A stretch of 64,000 nt of DNA, taken from the NCBI GenBank assembly GCA_052170475.1, contig JBQNAL010000003.1:1-64000 (forward strand), in the 5' to 3' direction. A model generated the notes under the pieces. That model saw only the letters and a program-made list of their open reading frames with translations, did not search any database and had not been told where the DNA came from. Made by a program: the position numbers and the translations under genes. Source of the stretch: CAJPQU01 sp052170475. Its GTDB lineage: Bacteria > Bacillota > Negativicutes > Selenomonadales > Selenomonadaceae. This document shows positions 26,039-35,352 of the stretch, in pieces; position 1 is the first letter of the stretch; each line of letters begins with the position of its first letter.

Positions 26039-27834
26039 CAGTGCAGCTTCAAGACCGCCATGAACGCTTCCTGCGGCACTTCCACACTCCCCACGGACTT
26101 CATGCGCTTTTTCCCTTCCTTTTGCTTTTCGAGGAGCTTGCGCTTTCGAGAAATATCGCCGCCGTAGCACTTCGCCAGCACGTCTTTTCGGAAGGCCCGC
26201 ACGTTCTCTCGGGCGACGATCTTGCTCCCCACCGCGGCCTGAATGGGAATCTCAAACATCTGCTTGGGGATGATCTCCCGCAGCTTGGCGGCCAAGAGCC
26301 GCCCCCGATACGCCGCCTGCTCGGCGAACACGATGGTGGAGAGGGCGTCCACCGGCTCGCCGTTCAGGAGGATGTCGAGTTTCACCAGCTTCGCCGTCTG
26401 ATACCCGGCCAATTCGTAGTCCAGCGACGCATAGCCGCGGGTCTGAGATTTTAATTGATCGAAATAATCGTAAATGATCTCCGAGAGCGGGATGTGATAG
26501 ACCAGCATGACCCGGTTCACATCAAGATAATCCATGCTCTTATATTCGCCGCGCTTATCTTGGGAGATCTGCATCACCGCCCCGACATAATCGTTCGGCA
26601 CGATGATCGTCGCCTTGACATACGGCTCCTCGAGATGATCGATCTTCTGGGGCGGCGGCAGTTTCGCCGGATTATCCACGGTGATCATGGCGCCGTCGGT
26701 CTGATACACGTGATAGATGACGCTGGGTGCCGTCGTGATGAGCTGCAAATGGTACTCCCGCTCCAAGCGCTCCTGCACCACGTCCATATGCAAAAGCCCC
26801 AAAAACCCGCAGCGATACCCAAAGCCCAGCGCGACGGACGTCTCCGGCTCAAAGACCAGCGCCGCGTCATTGAGCTGCAATTTCTCCAAGGCGTCCTTGA
26901 GGCTGTCGTACTCCGCGCTGTCCACAGGATAGAGGCCGCAGTACACCATCGGCGTCACCCCACGGTACCCGGGCAGCGGCTCCGCTGCCGGAGCCTCCGC
27001 CGTCGTGACCGTATCGCCAACGCGCACATCCCGCACATTTTTGAGGCTCCCCCCCACGAAGCCGACATCGCCAGGGCCAAGCCTCGGCACTTCGGTGAGC
27101 GCCGGGCGAAAGTACCCCACATCCGTGACCTCAAACACTTTCCCTGTCGCCATCATCTTGAGCGCCATCCCTTTTCGGATCTCGCCCTCCATCAGGCGAA
27201 TGTGGGCGATGACCCCTTTGTACGAATCAAAATAAGAATCGAAAATGAGCGCCCGAAGCGGCTTCTCCGCCTCGCCCGTAGGCGCAGGGATACGGGCGAC
27301 AATGGCCTCTAAAATATCGTCGATGCCAAGCCCCGTCTTGGCCGAAGCCAGCACCGCGTCGGACGCATCGAGTCCGATGACCTCCTCGATCTCCTGCTTC
27401 ACCTGATCTGGATCGGCGCTGGGGAGATCGATCTTGTTGATGACGGGAATGATCTCCAAATCATGCTCCAAGGCCATGTAGACGTTCGCCAGCGTCTGCG
27501 CTTCAACGCCCTGCGTCGCGTCCACGACCAAAAGCGCCCCCTCGCAGGCCGCCAAACTGCGGGACACCTCGTAGGTAAAGTCCACATGCCCCGGCGTATC
27601 AATGAGGTTCAGTTCGTAAACCTCGCCGTCCTTCGCCGTATATTGAAGGCGCACCGTCTGCGCCTTGATGGTAATGCCCCGCTCGCGCTCCAACTCCATG
27701 GAGTCCAGCACCTGCGCCTCCATCTCCCGCGCCGCGATGGCACCCGTCCGCTCGATGAGCCGGTCAGCCAGCGTGGACTTGCCGTGGTCGATGTGGGCGA
27801 TAATGGAAAAATTTCGTATGTTCTTCTGTTGCAT
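26038..27834 (-). CDS. lepA: Elongation factor 4 (LepA)
   Basis: Ribosome-associated GTPase of 598 residues. G1 is AHIDHGKST, then DTPGHVDFTYEV (G3) and NKIDLPSAD (G4); the C-terminal LepA-specific domain with PKQMFEIPIQAA and the basic tail KRKLLEKQKEGKKRMK is complete. The ATG at 27834 begins MQQKNIRNFS, matching family starts, and a TTG at 27864 lies too near the predicted transcript start to be likely. Confidence 0.96.
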   Translation of the reverse strand: MQQKNIRNFSIIAHIDHGKSTLADRLIERTGAIAAREMEAQVLDSMELERERGITIKAQTVRLQYTAKDGEVYELNLIDTPGHVDFTYEVSRSLAACEGALLVVDATQGVEAQTLANVYMALEHDLEIIPVINKIDLPSADPDQVKQEIEEVIGLDASDAVLASAKTGLGIDDILEAIVARIPAPTGEAEKPLRALIFDSYFDSYKGVIAHIRLMEGEIRKGMALKMMATGKVFEVTDVGYFRPALTEVPRLGPGDVGFVGGSLKNVRDVRVGDTVTTAEAPAAEPLPGYRGVTPMVYCGLYPVDSAEYDSLKDALEKLQLNDAALVFEPETSVALGFGYRCGFLGLLHMDVVQERLEREYHLQLITTAPSVIYHVYQTDGAMITVDNPAKLPPPQKIDHLEEPYVKATIIVPNDYVGAVMQISQDKRGEYKSMDYLDVNRVMLVYHIPLSEIIYDYFDQLKSQTRGYASLDYELAGYQTAKLVKLDILLNGEPVDALSTIVFAEQAAYRGRLLAAKLREIIPKQMFEIPIQAAVGSKIVARENVRAFRKDVLAKCYGGDISRKRKLLEKQKEGKKRMKSVGSVEVPQEAFMAVLKLH

Positions 27835-27877
27835 GGAAAATTCAAATCCCCTTCTCGTGGTCAATCAATGGCGGTTC

Positions 27878-27907
27878 ATTATACCATTTCCCAACGTCTT
27901 TCGGCAA
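27878..27907 (-). promoter_or_regulatory. Promoter of lepA-hemW
   Basis: On the minus strand TTGCCG (27902-27907) and TATAAT (27878-27883) are 18 bases apart. The predicted start near 27871 leaves a 36-base leader ahead of the lepA ATG. Confidence 0.65.
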
Positions 27908-28017
27908 GAACGGAGACCTTCACAAAACACACATGCCAATTTTATTCTTCCATGCACCGAATGCAGGAACATACAAAATAGGTATTTTAGCCTGATTCCC
28001 AAAACCCTAGGGGGAGG

Positions 28018-28046
28018 TTGATAAAACACGGCATATATTTTAAGAT
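28018..28046 (+). promoter_or_regulatory. Promoter of the TonB-dependent receptor gene
   Basis: TTGATA (28018-28023), 17 bases and TAAGAT (28041-28046) give a good sigma-70 match about 50 bases before the ATG. I do not see a convincing Fur box here. Confidence 0.65.
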
Positions 28047-28103
28047 TATATCCATAAAATCTCATACTTAAATTCACTGTTCAGAAAGGCGGTTTATCAT
28101 CCC

Positions 28104-30101
28104 ATGAAACCAATCAAGCGAAAAGCCCTGCTCGCCAGTCTCTTAGCGGGCGGTCTCTCTTGCCTAGCCATGACAAATGAGGCTGCCGCAGCAGCGGAGG
28201 ATCCCGATCTCCTCTACACGCTGGATCCCATCGTCGTCACGGCATCGCGCTATGAGACAAAGGATTTGGACGTCCCGGCGACCACCAGCGTCTACAACCA
28301 CAAGCAGTTAGAGGCCACCGGCGCGACCACCGTGGAAGGTGCGCTGCGCTATGCGACGGGCATCGTCTATAAAGCGGAAACCGTCGGTTCCGGTGGCGGC
28401 GAGTTTTTGATCCGCGGCAAGCGCCGAGGAACACTTGTCATGGTGGACGGTGTCCCGATCAACGTCCGCACCGGCTATTACGATTTAGACAACATCTCCC
28501 TAAACGACGTCGAGCGAATCGAAGTGATTCGCGGCGGCGGTGCTGTCTTATACGGCAGCGACGCCACCGGCGGCGTGATCAACATCATCACGCGGGAAAA
28601 GAAGGCCAATACCGCCAACGTCTCTTTCGGCAATTTCGGGCAACAGAAACATTCTCTCTCCATACAGGAAGGAAAATTCGGTGTCGGCGTGGCCTACGAG
28701 AAAATGGGAGCGCGCGACCACGTCAGTCTCCCCAGCATGGGTACGAACAAATACAGCGCAAAATATTTCAACTTCGAGGGTGGACACAAGGAGATTGTGT
28801 CCCTCGCCTATACGTTCGACGATGCGCTGAAACTCCAGGCGGACTATGCCCGCCACGACTACGAGCGCAGTTATTATTATGCGAATAAGCCAACGCCCGT
28901 CATTTACGATTACCGCGACATCAGCGATGACGAATATAAGCTCCGCCTCCACTACGTGAAGGACGGCTGGAAGGCGAACCTGTTCTATCATAAAGCGCAT
29001 GACACCACCGACTACACCTATTGGGATTATGCGGCGTGGAACTCCTCCGTTTTACTTGGAAAATTGAATAAGACCTATGTGGCGGAATCGACCGACAAAG
29101 TCTTTGGCTTCGATGTCCAGAAGGAGGTTCATGCCGGGCGTGATACATATCTCATCGGCTTAAATGCGTATCGCGAGTCCTATGACCATTCCGAAACAAA
29201 TAAACCCCAGTTCAACTCGAAAACCGGCAAATTCACGAAATATTACGCGCCGACACGTGTCGATTACGCCCGCAACGTATCGTCGTTTTTCGCCTCTTGG
29301 AGTCATCCCTTTGACGAGCGCAACTCGACGGTCGTGAGTGCCCGAGAAACCTGGACGAGCGGCACGCCGGGCGGATCGGAGTACAGCCAATTCACCCCCC
29401 AGATACAGTACCTCTATAAAGTGAACGACGCCACCAGCCTGTACGCCAGCGTGAGCAAATCCTTCACCCTGCCCACGATGAGCGACATGTACGGCAAGGG
29501 TTCCACCGCTGCCAATCCCGGCATACGACCGGAGATCGGCTGGCATTACGAGACGGGGATCAAGCGGGTGTCCGGCGGCCACCAATGGAAATTGGCGCTC
29601 TTTAAGAGCGATGTGAAGGATTTCATCCGCTTGAAGACGGTCAAGGTCAAAGGCATGGACGTAGATGTCGCCATGAACGAAGATACCCGCAACTTGGGGG
29701 TGGAGCTGACCTGCGACATCGCCGGGAAAAACGGCTGGAGTACGAATTGGGGCGTATCCTACAGCAATCCGGAATTTTATTATGCCGCCGAAGCCGCGAA
29801 AGGCTGGCAGAGAAGCTACGGCCGTCTCCACCTGACCGGCGGCGTGCAGTACCAAAAAGGGAAGTGGAGCTGTGCGCTGAGCGGCAGCTATCTCTATGAC
29901 CGCGTACTGCAAAACTATCAGACGCCTCTGCGCCCGCTCTTTATCACCGGGCTAAGCCTCTCCTACCGCCCCCGCGCCGATCATGAGGTCTACCTGAACG
30001 TCGATAACCTCTTCAACCGAGAAGACATCACCTCGCACGTTTTGTCCCGATACGTCGCCCTGTCCACCAATTTCACCTTGGGCTATCGGATACGGTTTTA
30101 A
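28104..30101 (+). CDS. TonB-dependent outer-membrane receptor
   Basis: Outer-membrane gated transporter of 665 residues. A signal peptide ends near residue 30 (NEAAAAAED); a TonB box-like DPIVVTASR follows, then the plug domain (about 45-155, with FLIRGKRRGTLVMVDGVPI and ERIEVIRGGGAVLYGSDATGGVINI in pieces typical of the family) and a 22-strand barrel ending in Phe, the usual BAM signal. The substrate may be a siderophore, haem or cobalamin and is not decidable. AGAAAGGCGG precedes the ATG. TonB-ExbBD and inner-membrane transporter genes are not adjacent. The gene is direct evidence for a diderm cell. Confidence 0.93.
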   Translation: MKPIKRKALLASLLAGGLSCLAMTNEAAAAAEDPDLLYTLDPIVVTASRYETKDLDVPATTSVYNHKQLEATGATTVEGALRYATGIVYKAETVGSGGGEFLIRGKRRGTLVMVDGVPINVRTGYYDLDNISLNDVERIEVIRGGGAVLYGSDATGGVINIITREKKANTANVSFGNFGQQKHSLSIQEGKFGVGVAYEKMGARDHVSLPSMGTNKYSAKYFNFEGGHKEIVSLAYTFDDALKLQADYARHDYERSYYYANKPTPVIYDYRDISDDEYKLRLHYVKDGWKANLFYHKAHDTTDYTYWDYAAWNSSVLLGKLNKTYVAESTDKVFGFDVQKEVHAGRDTYLIGLNAYRESYDHSETNKPQFNSKTGKFTKYYAPTRVDYARNVSSFFASWSHPFDERNSTVVSARETWTSGTPGGSEYSQFTPQIQYLYKVNDATSLYASVSKSFTLPTMSDMYGKGSTAANPGIRPEIGWHYETGIKRVSGGHQWKLALFKSDVKDFIRLKTVKVKGMDVDVAMNEDTRNLGVELTCDIAGKNGWSTNWGVSYSNPEFYYAAEAAKGWQRSYGRLHLTGGVQYQKGKWSCALSGSYLYDRVLQNYQTPLRPLFITGLSLSYRPRADHEVYLNVDNLFNREDITSHVLSRYVALSTNFTLGYRIRF

Positions 30102-30117
30102 GGAACGAGGGCAAAGG

Positions 30118-30170
30118 AAAACCGGCTTCCGCCGCAGGGAATGTCCTGTCAGGCGGCAGCCGGTTTTTTT
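30118..30170 (+). terminator. Intrinsic terminator after the TonB receptor gene
   Basis: AAAACCGGCT (30118-30127) pairs with AGCCGGTTTT (30158-30167), with an inner CCGCC/GGCGG stem, followed by a run of seven T. The A run at the left may also end the minus-strand MBL gene. Confidence 0.88.
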
Positions 30171-30269
30171 CCAAGAAACGAGGTTTTGACCACCACCGTC
30201 GGCAAAGAGCGAACAGGGGCGTTCGCCCATGTCATGCGCCCCCCTTTGTACGAGCGCCCAAAGGATGCC

Positions 30270-31085
30270 TCAGTCGATGTCAATGACGTCCAAGTCGTCC
30301 GGCACATAGACCACGCCGTGATAGTAGGTTTGCGCCTCCTCGGTATAGCGCGCCTTCCTCTCTGGCAGCGTTTCATCTTCCGTGTGATAGAGAACTAAGT
30401 GTTTCACTTGCAGAAGTTCCGCTTGCTGCGCCGCTTCCTTGACCGTGCTGTGGTGCCTCTCCTCGGGCTGAAAGCGACCACGATCCGCCTCGCGGCAAAA
30501 AGCCTCAGAAAGCAGCCAATCCGCCCGTTCCACATAGATGCGATTATGTTCGTGATAGGGCGCATCCCCTAAGCAGACCAGCGTCCGACGATTGGGGAAC
30601 CGCAGCCGATAGCCGAACTGTTTCGCCTTTTCAGACATGACGTCAAAGGCCGTCAGCTTCATGCCCAAGAAACGCACCTCTTCCCCGTTTCTCAATTCGT
30701 GGAGAAAGATGCGCTTTCCAAAATGCGCTAAATCTTGCTTCGTCAAGAGAAGCTGCGCCATCATCTCGATGATCTGAAGCGCCACGCTGTGACAGTAAAT
30801 GTGGAACTCGCCACCGTAAATGTCCTCGTTCATCAGGGCGGCGATGCGACGCAGCACCCAAACGACGCCCAAAACATGATCCGTATGACCATGGGTGACG
30901 AACATGTAATGGAGATGTTCAAACTCTGCCCGCGCCCGCTTCATCTGCCGCAGGATGCCGCTCCCACCCCCGGCGTCGGTAAGAAAATATTCCCCCTCTG
31001 GGGTTTTCACTAAAAAACAAGTGTTATAACATTCCGTAGCCATCGCTTCCCCGGTCCCCAGCAAGATGAGCTGCCTATGTTCCAT
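30270..31085 (-). CDS. Metallo-beta-lactamase fold hydrolase, ribonuclease Z-like
   Basis: The 271-residue protein has LLGTGEAMATECYNTCFLV at the start, then the metal-binding THGHTDHVLG motif near residue 64, and later LGDAPYHEHN and LVLYHTEDE with further ligands. It resembles tRNase Z and related phosphodiesterases, but lacks an obvious exosite arm, so the substrate is open. ATG at 31085 is chosen because GGAAGGAGG precedes it; the frame is open to 31139. It lies downstream of rnc. Confidence 0.82.
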   Translation of the reverse strand: MEHRQLILLGTGEAMATECYNTCFLVKTPEGEYFLTDAGGGSGILRQMKRARAEFEHLHYMFVTHGHTDHVLGVVWVLRRIAALMNEDIYGGEFHIYCHSVALQIIEMMAQLLLTKQDLAHFGKRIFLHELRNGEEVRFLGMKLTAFDVMSEKAKQFGYRLRFPNRRTLVCLGDAPYHEHNRIYVERADWLLSEAFCREADRGRFQPEERHHSTVKEAAQQAELLQVKHLVLYHTEDETLPERKARYTEEAQTYYHGVVYVPDDLDVIDID

Positions 31086-31219
31086 GTCCTGCCTCCTTCC
31101 AAAAGAAAAACAAAGCCCGCAGAAAAGCGCCGATCCCATCCCACACCTTGCGTGACAAGATCATGCGCCGCCTCTGCGGACTTTTCTTCTTCAGCACGGC
31201 ACGGGTACGCGCCCCGCCC

Positions 31220-31936
31220 TCACCGAATGAGTTTTTCCAACGCTTGCTGCGCTGCGTGCTGCTCCGCCGCCTTCTTGCTGTGGCCGATTCCCACGCCGTA
31301 AGCGAGACCGTTGATACGCACCGCCACCTTAAACTCCTTGGCGTGATCGGGCCCCACCGCTGCCAAGAGTTCATAGACGATGTGCTGGCCGGGGTGGCGC
31401 TGGATATTCTCCTGCAAAGCGGTCTTGTAGTCCTTGATGTTCTGCCCGTGCTCGACTTCCAAGAGTTCCTCTTTGAGCTGGGACACCACATAGCCGGACG
31501 CTACTTCCCACCCCTGATCGAGGTACAGCGCGCCGATGACGGCCTCGAAGGCGTCCGCCAAAATGGAGGGGCGATGATTGCCCCCCGTGACCAATTCGCC
31601 ACGCCCTAAAAGCAGATAGTCTCCTAAATTCACTTCTGTCGCCCGTCTATGAAGCGCCGCTTCACAGACGACGGACGCCCGCGCCTTGGTGAGATCCCCC
31701 TCAGGCATCTCAGGGAACTGCCGGTACAGATAGGTGCTGGTCGCTAACTCCAGCACTGCATCCCCCAAAAATTCCAAGCGTTCATTGTGTGCCACTTTTT
31801 GGCGAACGGCTTCATTGGCGTAAGAAGTATGTGTCAGCGCCTGATCTAAGAGAGGCAACGCCCGAAACGCGATGCCCAAGCGCGCGGAAAGTTCCTCTAA
31901 CGCCTTTTGCCGCTTCGCCGTTAGCCCCCGTGCCAT
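31220..31936 (-). CDS. rnc: Ribonuclease III
   Basis: Double-stranded RNA endonuclease of 238 residues: a catalytic domain with the signature ERLEFLGDAVLEL (about 48-60) and the later DAFEAVIGALYLD acidic site, followed by a dsRBD (about 160-236) with HAAQQALEKL at its end. It lies two bases after fabF in the fatty-acid operon. In this genome it is also the expected processing enzyme for the crRNA-tracrRNA duplex. Confidence 0.95.
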   Translation of the reverse strand: MARGLTAKRQKALEELSARLGIAFRALPLLDQALTHTSYANEAVRQKVAHNERLEFLGDAVLELATSTYLYRQFPEMPEGDLTKARASVVCEAALHRRATEVNLGDYLLLGRGELVTGGNHRPSILADAFEAVIGALYLDQGWEVASGYVVSQLKEELLEVEHGQNIKDYKTALQENIQRHPGQHIVYELLAAVGPDHAKEFKVAVRINGLAYGVGIGHSKKAAEQHAAQQALEKLIR

Positions 31937-31938
31937 GA

Positions 31939-33189
31939 TTACTCCGCAAACTTTTTCAGGACGAGGCAGGCGTTGTGTCCGCCAAACCCGAAGTTATTGG
32001 AGATCGCCGCCCGCACGGTATGCGCGCGCGCTTGGTTGGGTACGTAGTCTAAATCCAAGCCCTCTTCTAAATCCGGCTCGGTGAAGTTAATCGTGGGGGG
32101 CAGCATGTCATGCTGCACCGAGAGAGCGGTAGCAATGGCTTCCACGCCGCCCGCAGCGCCTAAGAGATGACCCGTCATGGATTTGATGGAACTGACGGGC
32201 ACGTCCTTCGCCCTCGAACCAAAGACCGTCTTGCACGCCTCTGTTTCGCCTAAATCATTCATATGGGTAGAAGTGCCGTGCGCATTCACATAGTCGATGT
32301 CGTCCGGCGTCATCCCGGCATCAGCAATGGCCATCGCCATGCACTTCGCCTGGAACTCTCCATGCGGCGCAGGGCTGGTGATGTGATAGGCGTCGGAATT
32401 GATCCCGTACCCCGCCACTTCCGCGTAAACTTTAGCCCCTCGCTTTTGCGCGTGCTCCAATGTCTCAAGGACTACGACCCCGGCGCCCTCGCCCATGACA
32501 AAGCCGCTGCGCCCCTTACAGAAGGGACGAGACGCATGCGCCGGATCGTCGTTGTGATCGGTGCAGAGCGCCTTCATGGACACAAAACCAGCCACCGCCG
32601 CCTGCGAGATGCTGGCTTCCGTCCCGCCTGCCAGCATGACGTCCGCCGCCCCCGCCTGCAGCACGCGGAAAGCGTCGCCGATGCAGTTCGTCCCCGTGGC
32701 GCAAGCCGTGACATTACAGCTCGACGGTCCGTGGAGCCGGAAGGCAATGGCGGTGTGCGCCGCCGCCATGTTCGCGATCATCATGGGGATGAAAAAGGGA
32801 CTGATCATGCGCGGCCCCTTGGAAAAAAGCTTTTCATACTGCGCGTGCATCGTTTCGATGCCGCCGATGCCGGAGCCGATGTAGGTGCCGATCCGCTCCC
32901 GGTTCTCTTGCTCCAAGTCGAGCGCCGCATCCTCGATCGCCATGGACGATGCCGCTAACGCGAACTGCGCGTAGCGATCCATGCGCTTCGCTTCTTTTTT
33001 GTCAATGTACGCCGCCGGGTCGAAATCGCGCACTTCCCCAGCGATCTGTGCGCCGTAATCGGCAGCGTCGAACCGACTGATCCGCTCGATCCCGTTTTTC
33101 CCCGCCAAGAGCGCCTGCCAGAACGTGTCCCGGCCGGTGCCGATGGGCGTGATCACGCCGATGCCGGTCATGACTACCCGATTCGCCAA
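31939..33189 (-). CDS. fabF: 3-oxoacyl-ACP synthase II (FabF)
   Basis: Condensing enzyme for chain elongation, 416 residues. The Cys-His-His triad is visible in NVTACATGTNCIGDA, NAHGTSTHMND and SIKSMTGHLLGAAGG. The start is taken as the TTG at 33189 (giving MANRVVMTGIGVITP), which has AGGAGAGG eight bases upstream and matches family starts; the frame is open to 33246 inside the preceding gene. Confidence 0.95.
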   Translation of the reverse strand: MANRVVMTGIGVITPIGTGRDTFWQALLAGKNGIERISRFDAADYGAQIAGEVRDFDPAAYIDKKEAKRMDRYAQFALAASSMAIEDAALDLEQENRERIGTYIGSGIGGIETMHAQYEKLFSKGPRMISPFFIPMMIANMAAAHTAIAFRLHGPSSCNVTACATGTNCIGDAFRVLQAGAADVMLAGGTEASISQAAVAGFVSMKALCTDHNDDPAHASRPFCKGRSGFVMGEGAGVVVLETLEHAQKRGAKVYAEVAGYGINSDAYHITSPAPHGEFQAKCMAMAIADAGMTPDDIDYVNAHGTSTHMNDLGETEACKTVFGSRAKDVPVSSIKSMTGHLLGAAGGVEAIATALSVQHDMLPPTINFTEPDLEEGLDLDYVPNQARAHTVRAAISNNFGFGGHNACLVLKKFAE

Positions 33190-33208
33190 TCCAAACACCT
33201 CTCCTACT

Positions 33209-34159
33209 CTAATTCGCCGCGTCAATTTCTGCCAAAAGCTGGTCAAAAATTTCCTTCACCGACAGGATCTTCTTGATTTTGGAAATATATTCTCCCGTAA
33301 AGACCAGCCCCGTATCCACATCGCCCTGCTGCGCCCGAATGAGGGAGCGGATGATGCAGAAATTGTGCTTACATGCCTTAAGACAGTTGTCGCAGACCTT
33401 TGGCGGCACATTCCCCACCATGATGCGCTCTGCGAAGGGATTGCGCACCGCCCGCCCCGGCAGCCCCACCGGGCTGTGGATGACGACGACATCCTCCGGC
33501 TTCGATTTCAGATAGAATTCTTTCAGCATCGGGGCGGAATTGGCCTCGGCGCTCGTGGCGAACCGCGAACCCATTTGGACGCCGTTCGCTCCCATTTTTA
33601 TCAGATCAACAACGTCTTGCCCATGGAGTACGCCGCCGGCAGCGATGACGGGAATGTCGACCGCCGCGCGGATGTCGGGAATCAGCTCTCGTACCGAAGA
33701 GGATGTCCCCAAATGACCTCCGGCTTCCTTACCTTCGACGACGATGGCCGCCGCACCGAGCCGTTGTGATATTTTCGCTAATTTAACGGAGGATACGATC
33801 GGAACGATCGGCGTCCCCGATTCCTTACCCAGACCGAACATGTCCCGGGAAAATCCAGCCCCCGCCACGACGAGATCGATGCCTTCGTCGATGGCCGTCT
33901 TGACGACGTCGTTGAACTTGCTCGCCGCCACCATGATATTGATTCCAACCATGCCCGAAGTCAGTGACTTGGCAAGCCGAATCTCATAGCGGAGTTCATT
34001 CTCGGACATCCCGGAGGCCGCGATGAGGCCAATGCCTCCTTCATTCGCCACCGCCGCCGCCAACCGCGCCGTGGAGAGGCGAATTGCCATACCGCCCTGC
34101 ACGATTGGCACCTTGGCGACCTTACCGCCGATCCTGAGCTCTGGAAGTTTCAAGTGCAA
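33209..34159 (-). CDS. FabK-like/nitronate monooxygenase family flavoprotein
   Basis: TIM-barrel FMN protein of the 2-nitropropane dioxygenase/FabK superfamily, 316 residues. It has the N-terminal VPIVQGGMAIRLS, the central GKEAGGHLG and the phosphate-binding PVIAAGGVLHGQDVV and MGANGVQMGSRF segments. Near residue 255 it carries a cysteine group CDNCLKACKHNFC not present in the true FabK of this operon, which could bind an iron-sulfur cluster or a metal. Between acpP and fabF, it may act on an acyl chain, but its reaction is not evident. Confidence 0.8.
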   Translation of the reverse strand: MHLKLPELRIGGKVAKVPIVQGGMAIRLSTARLAAAVANEGGIGLIAASGMSENELRYEIRLAKSLTSGMVGINIMVAASKFNDVVKTAIDEGIDLVVAGAGFSRDMFGLGKESGTPIVPIVSSVKLAKISQRLGAAAIVVEGKEAGGHLGTSSSVRELIPDIRAAVDIPVIAAGGVLHGQDVVDLIKMGANGVQMGSRFATSAEANSAPMLKEFYLKSKPEDVVVIHSPVGLPGRAVRNPFAERIMVGNVPPKVCDNCLKACKHNFCIIRSLIRAQQGDVDTGLVFTGEYISKIKKILSVKEIFDQLLAEIDAAN

Positions 34160-34270
34160 CTCCTCCCATCCGTCCGCCCTCCCTCGGGTAGCACGGAAGC
34201 ACGCAGCAGCGCCGTCTTGACGCCTCTTTGTCTCGCCTATCCGCCAGACTTTCGCTATCCGTGCGACCTT

Positions 34271-34305
34271 AGAAAGTCCCGTGAAGTAGCCTCACGGGAC
34301 TTTCT
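34271..34305. terminator. Perfect hairpin between acpP and the downstream FabK-like gene
   Basis: AGAAAGTCCCGTGA (34271-34284) and its exact complement (34292-34305) enclose a 7-base loop. There is no clear U run after it on the minus strand, so it may be an attenuator or an mRNA end stabiliser that sets acpP expression above that of fabF, instead of a full terminator. The gap 34160-34329 contains no gene. Confidence 0.6.
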
Positions 34306-34329
34306 ATCAGGAAGGAACGGGAATCAGGA

Positions 34330-34566
34330 TCATTTTTCCTTATTCTGATCAATATAGTTGACTACATCCTGAACCGTTTTGATTTTTTCCGCTGCTTCGT
34401 CGGGAATCTCGATCCCGAATTCTTCCTCGAATGCCATGATAAGCTCAACAATATCCAAAGAATCAGCGCCTAAATCATCGATAAAGGTGGATTCCAGCGT
34501 GACTTCATCCGCCTCGACCCCTAATTGCTCAACCACGATGTCTTTGACCTTGTCAAAAGTCGCCAT
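34330..34566 (-). CDS. acpP: Acyl carrier protein
   Basis: Small acidic carrier of 78 residues; the phosphopantetheine attachment serine is Ser36 in GADSLDIVEL. ATG at 34566 follows GGAGGTG at the right distance; a GTG three codons upstream overlaps that site. It lies within the fab operon between fabG and the FabK-like gene. Confidence 0.97.
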   Translation of the reverse strand: MATFDKVKDIVVEQLGVEADEVTLESTFIDDLGADSLDIVELIMAFEEEFGIEIPDEAAEKIKTVQDVVNYIDQNKEK

Positions 34567-34607
34567 GTCGTTCACCTCCCTCCGGGAAATCTGTCACTCC
34601 TGTTATA

Positions 34608-35351
34608 TCACATAACCATGCCGCCGTCCACCTGAAGCACTTGCCCCGTGATGTAGGCCGCCTGATCAGAAGCTAAAAAGAGCGCCGCCTTGGCGACGTC
34701 GTCCGGTTCTCCGGCACGACCGAGCGGGATCCCCGCCAACATGGCTTCCTTCACCTTGTCCGGCAGAACGTCCGTCATATCCGAATGGATGAAGCCCGGC
34801 GCGATGGCGTTCACCGTGATGCCCCGACTAGCCATCTCCTTCGCCATAGCCTTCGTGAAGCCGATGACCCCGGCTTTCGCCGCCGCATAATTCGCCTGGC
34901 TGGCGTTGCCGACGAGCCCCACCACGGAAGCCATGTTGACGATGCGCCCGTAGCGCTTTTTCATCATGAGCTTCGAGACCGCTTTCGCGCAGAGGAACAC
35001 GCCTTTGAGGTTCGTGTCGAGCACCGCATCCCAATCCGCTTCCTTCATGCGAAGGAGCAGACCGTCGCGCGTGATGCCCGCATTGTTGACTAAAATATCA
35101 ATCCCACCGAAGGTCTCGGCCACCGTCTTGACCATGTCCTCCACTGCGGTCTCGTTGGAGACATCCGCAGGCACGAGAAGGGCTTTCCCTCCGCTCCGCT
35201 CGATCTCCCCTTTGACCGCTTCTGCCGCCGCCACATTCCCGGCGAAATTCAGCGCCACGGAGGCACCTTCCGCCGCTAAGGCCAAAGCCACCGCGCGGCC
35301 AATGCCCCGAGAAGCTCCCGTCACAAGGGCGTATCTGCCATCAAGAAGCAT
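34608..35351 (-). CDS. fabG: 3-oxoacyl-ACP reductase FabG
   Basis: Short-chain dehydrogenase of 247 residues: NADP-binding TGASRGIG near residue 11, NNAG at about 87 and the catalytic Ser and YAAAKAG region near 137-155. It reduces the 3-oxoacyl-ACP formed by FabH and FabF. AAGGAGG lies in the end of fabD and the genes are one base apart. Confidence 0.96.
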   Translation of the reverse strand: MLLDGRYALVTGASRGIGRAVALALAAEGASVALNFAGNVAAAEAVKGEIERSGGKALLVPADVSNETAVEDMVKTVAETFGGIDILVNNAGITRDGLLLRMKEADWDAVLDTNLKGVFLCAKAVSKLMMKKRYGRIVNMASVVGLVGNASQANYAAAKAGVIGFTKAMAKEMASRGITVNAIAPGFIHSDMTDVLPDKVKEAMLAGIPLGRAGEPDDVAKAALFLASDQAAYITGQVLQVDGGMVM

Positions 35352-35352
35352 A

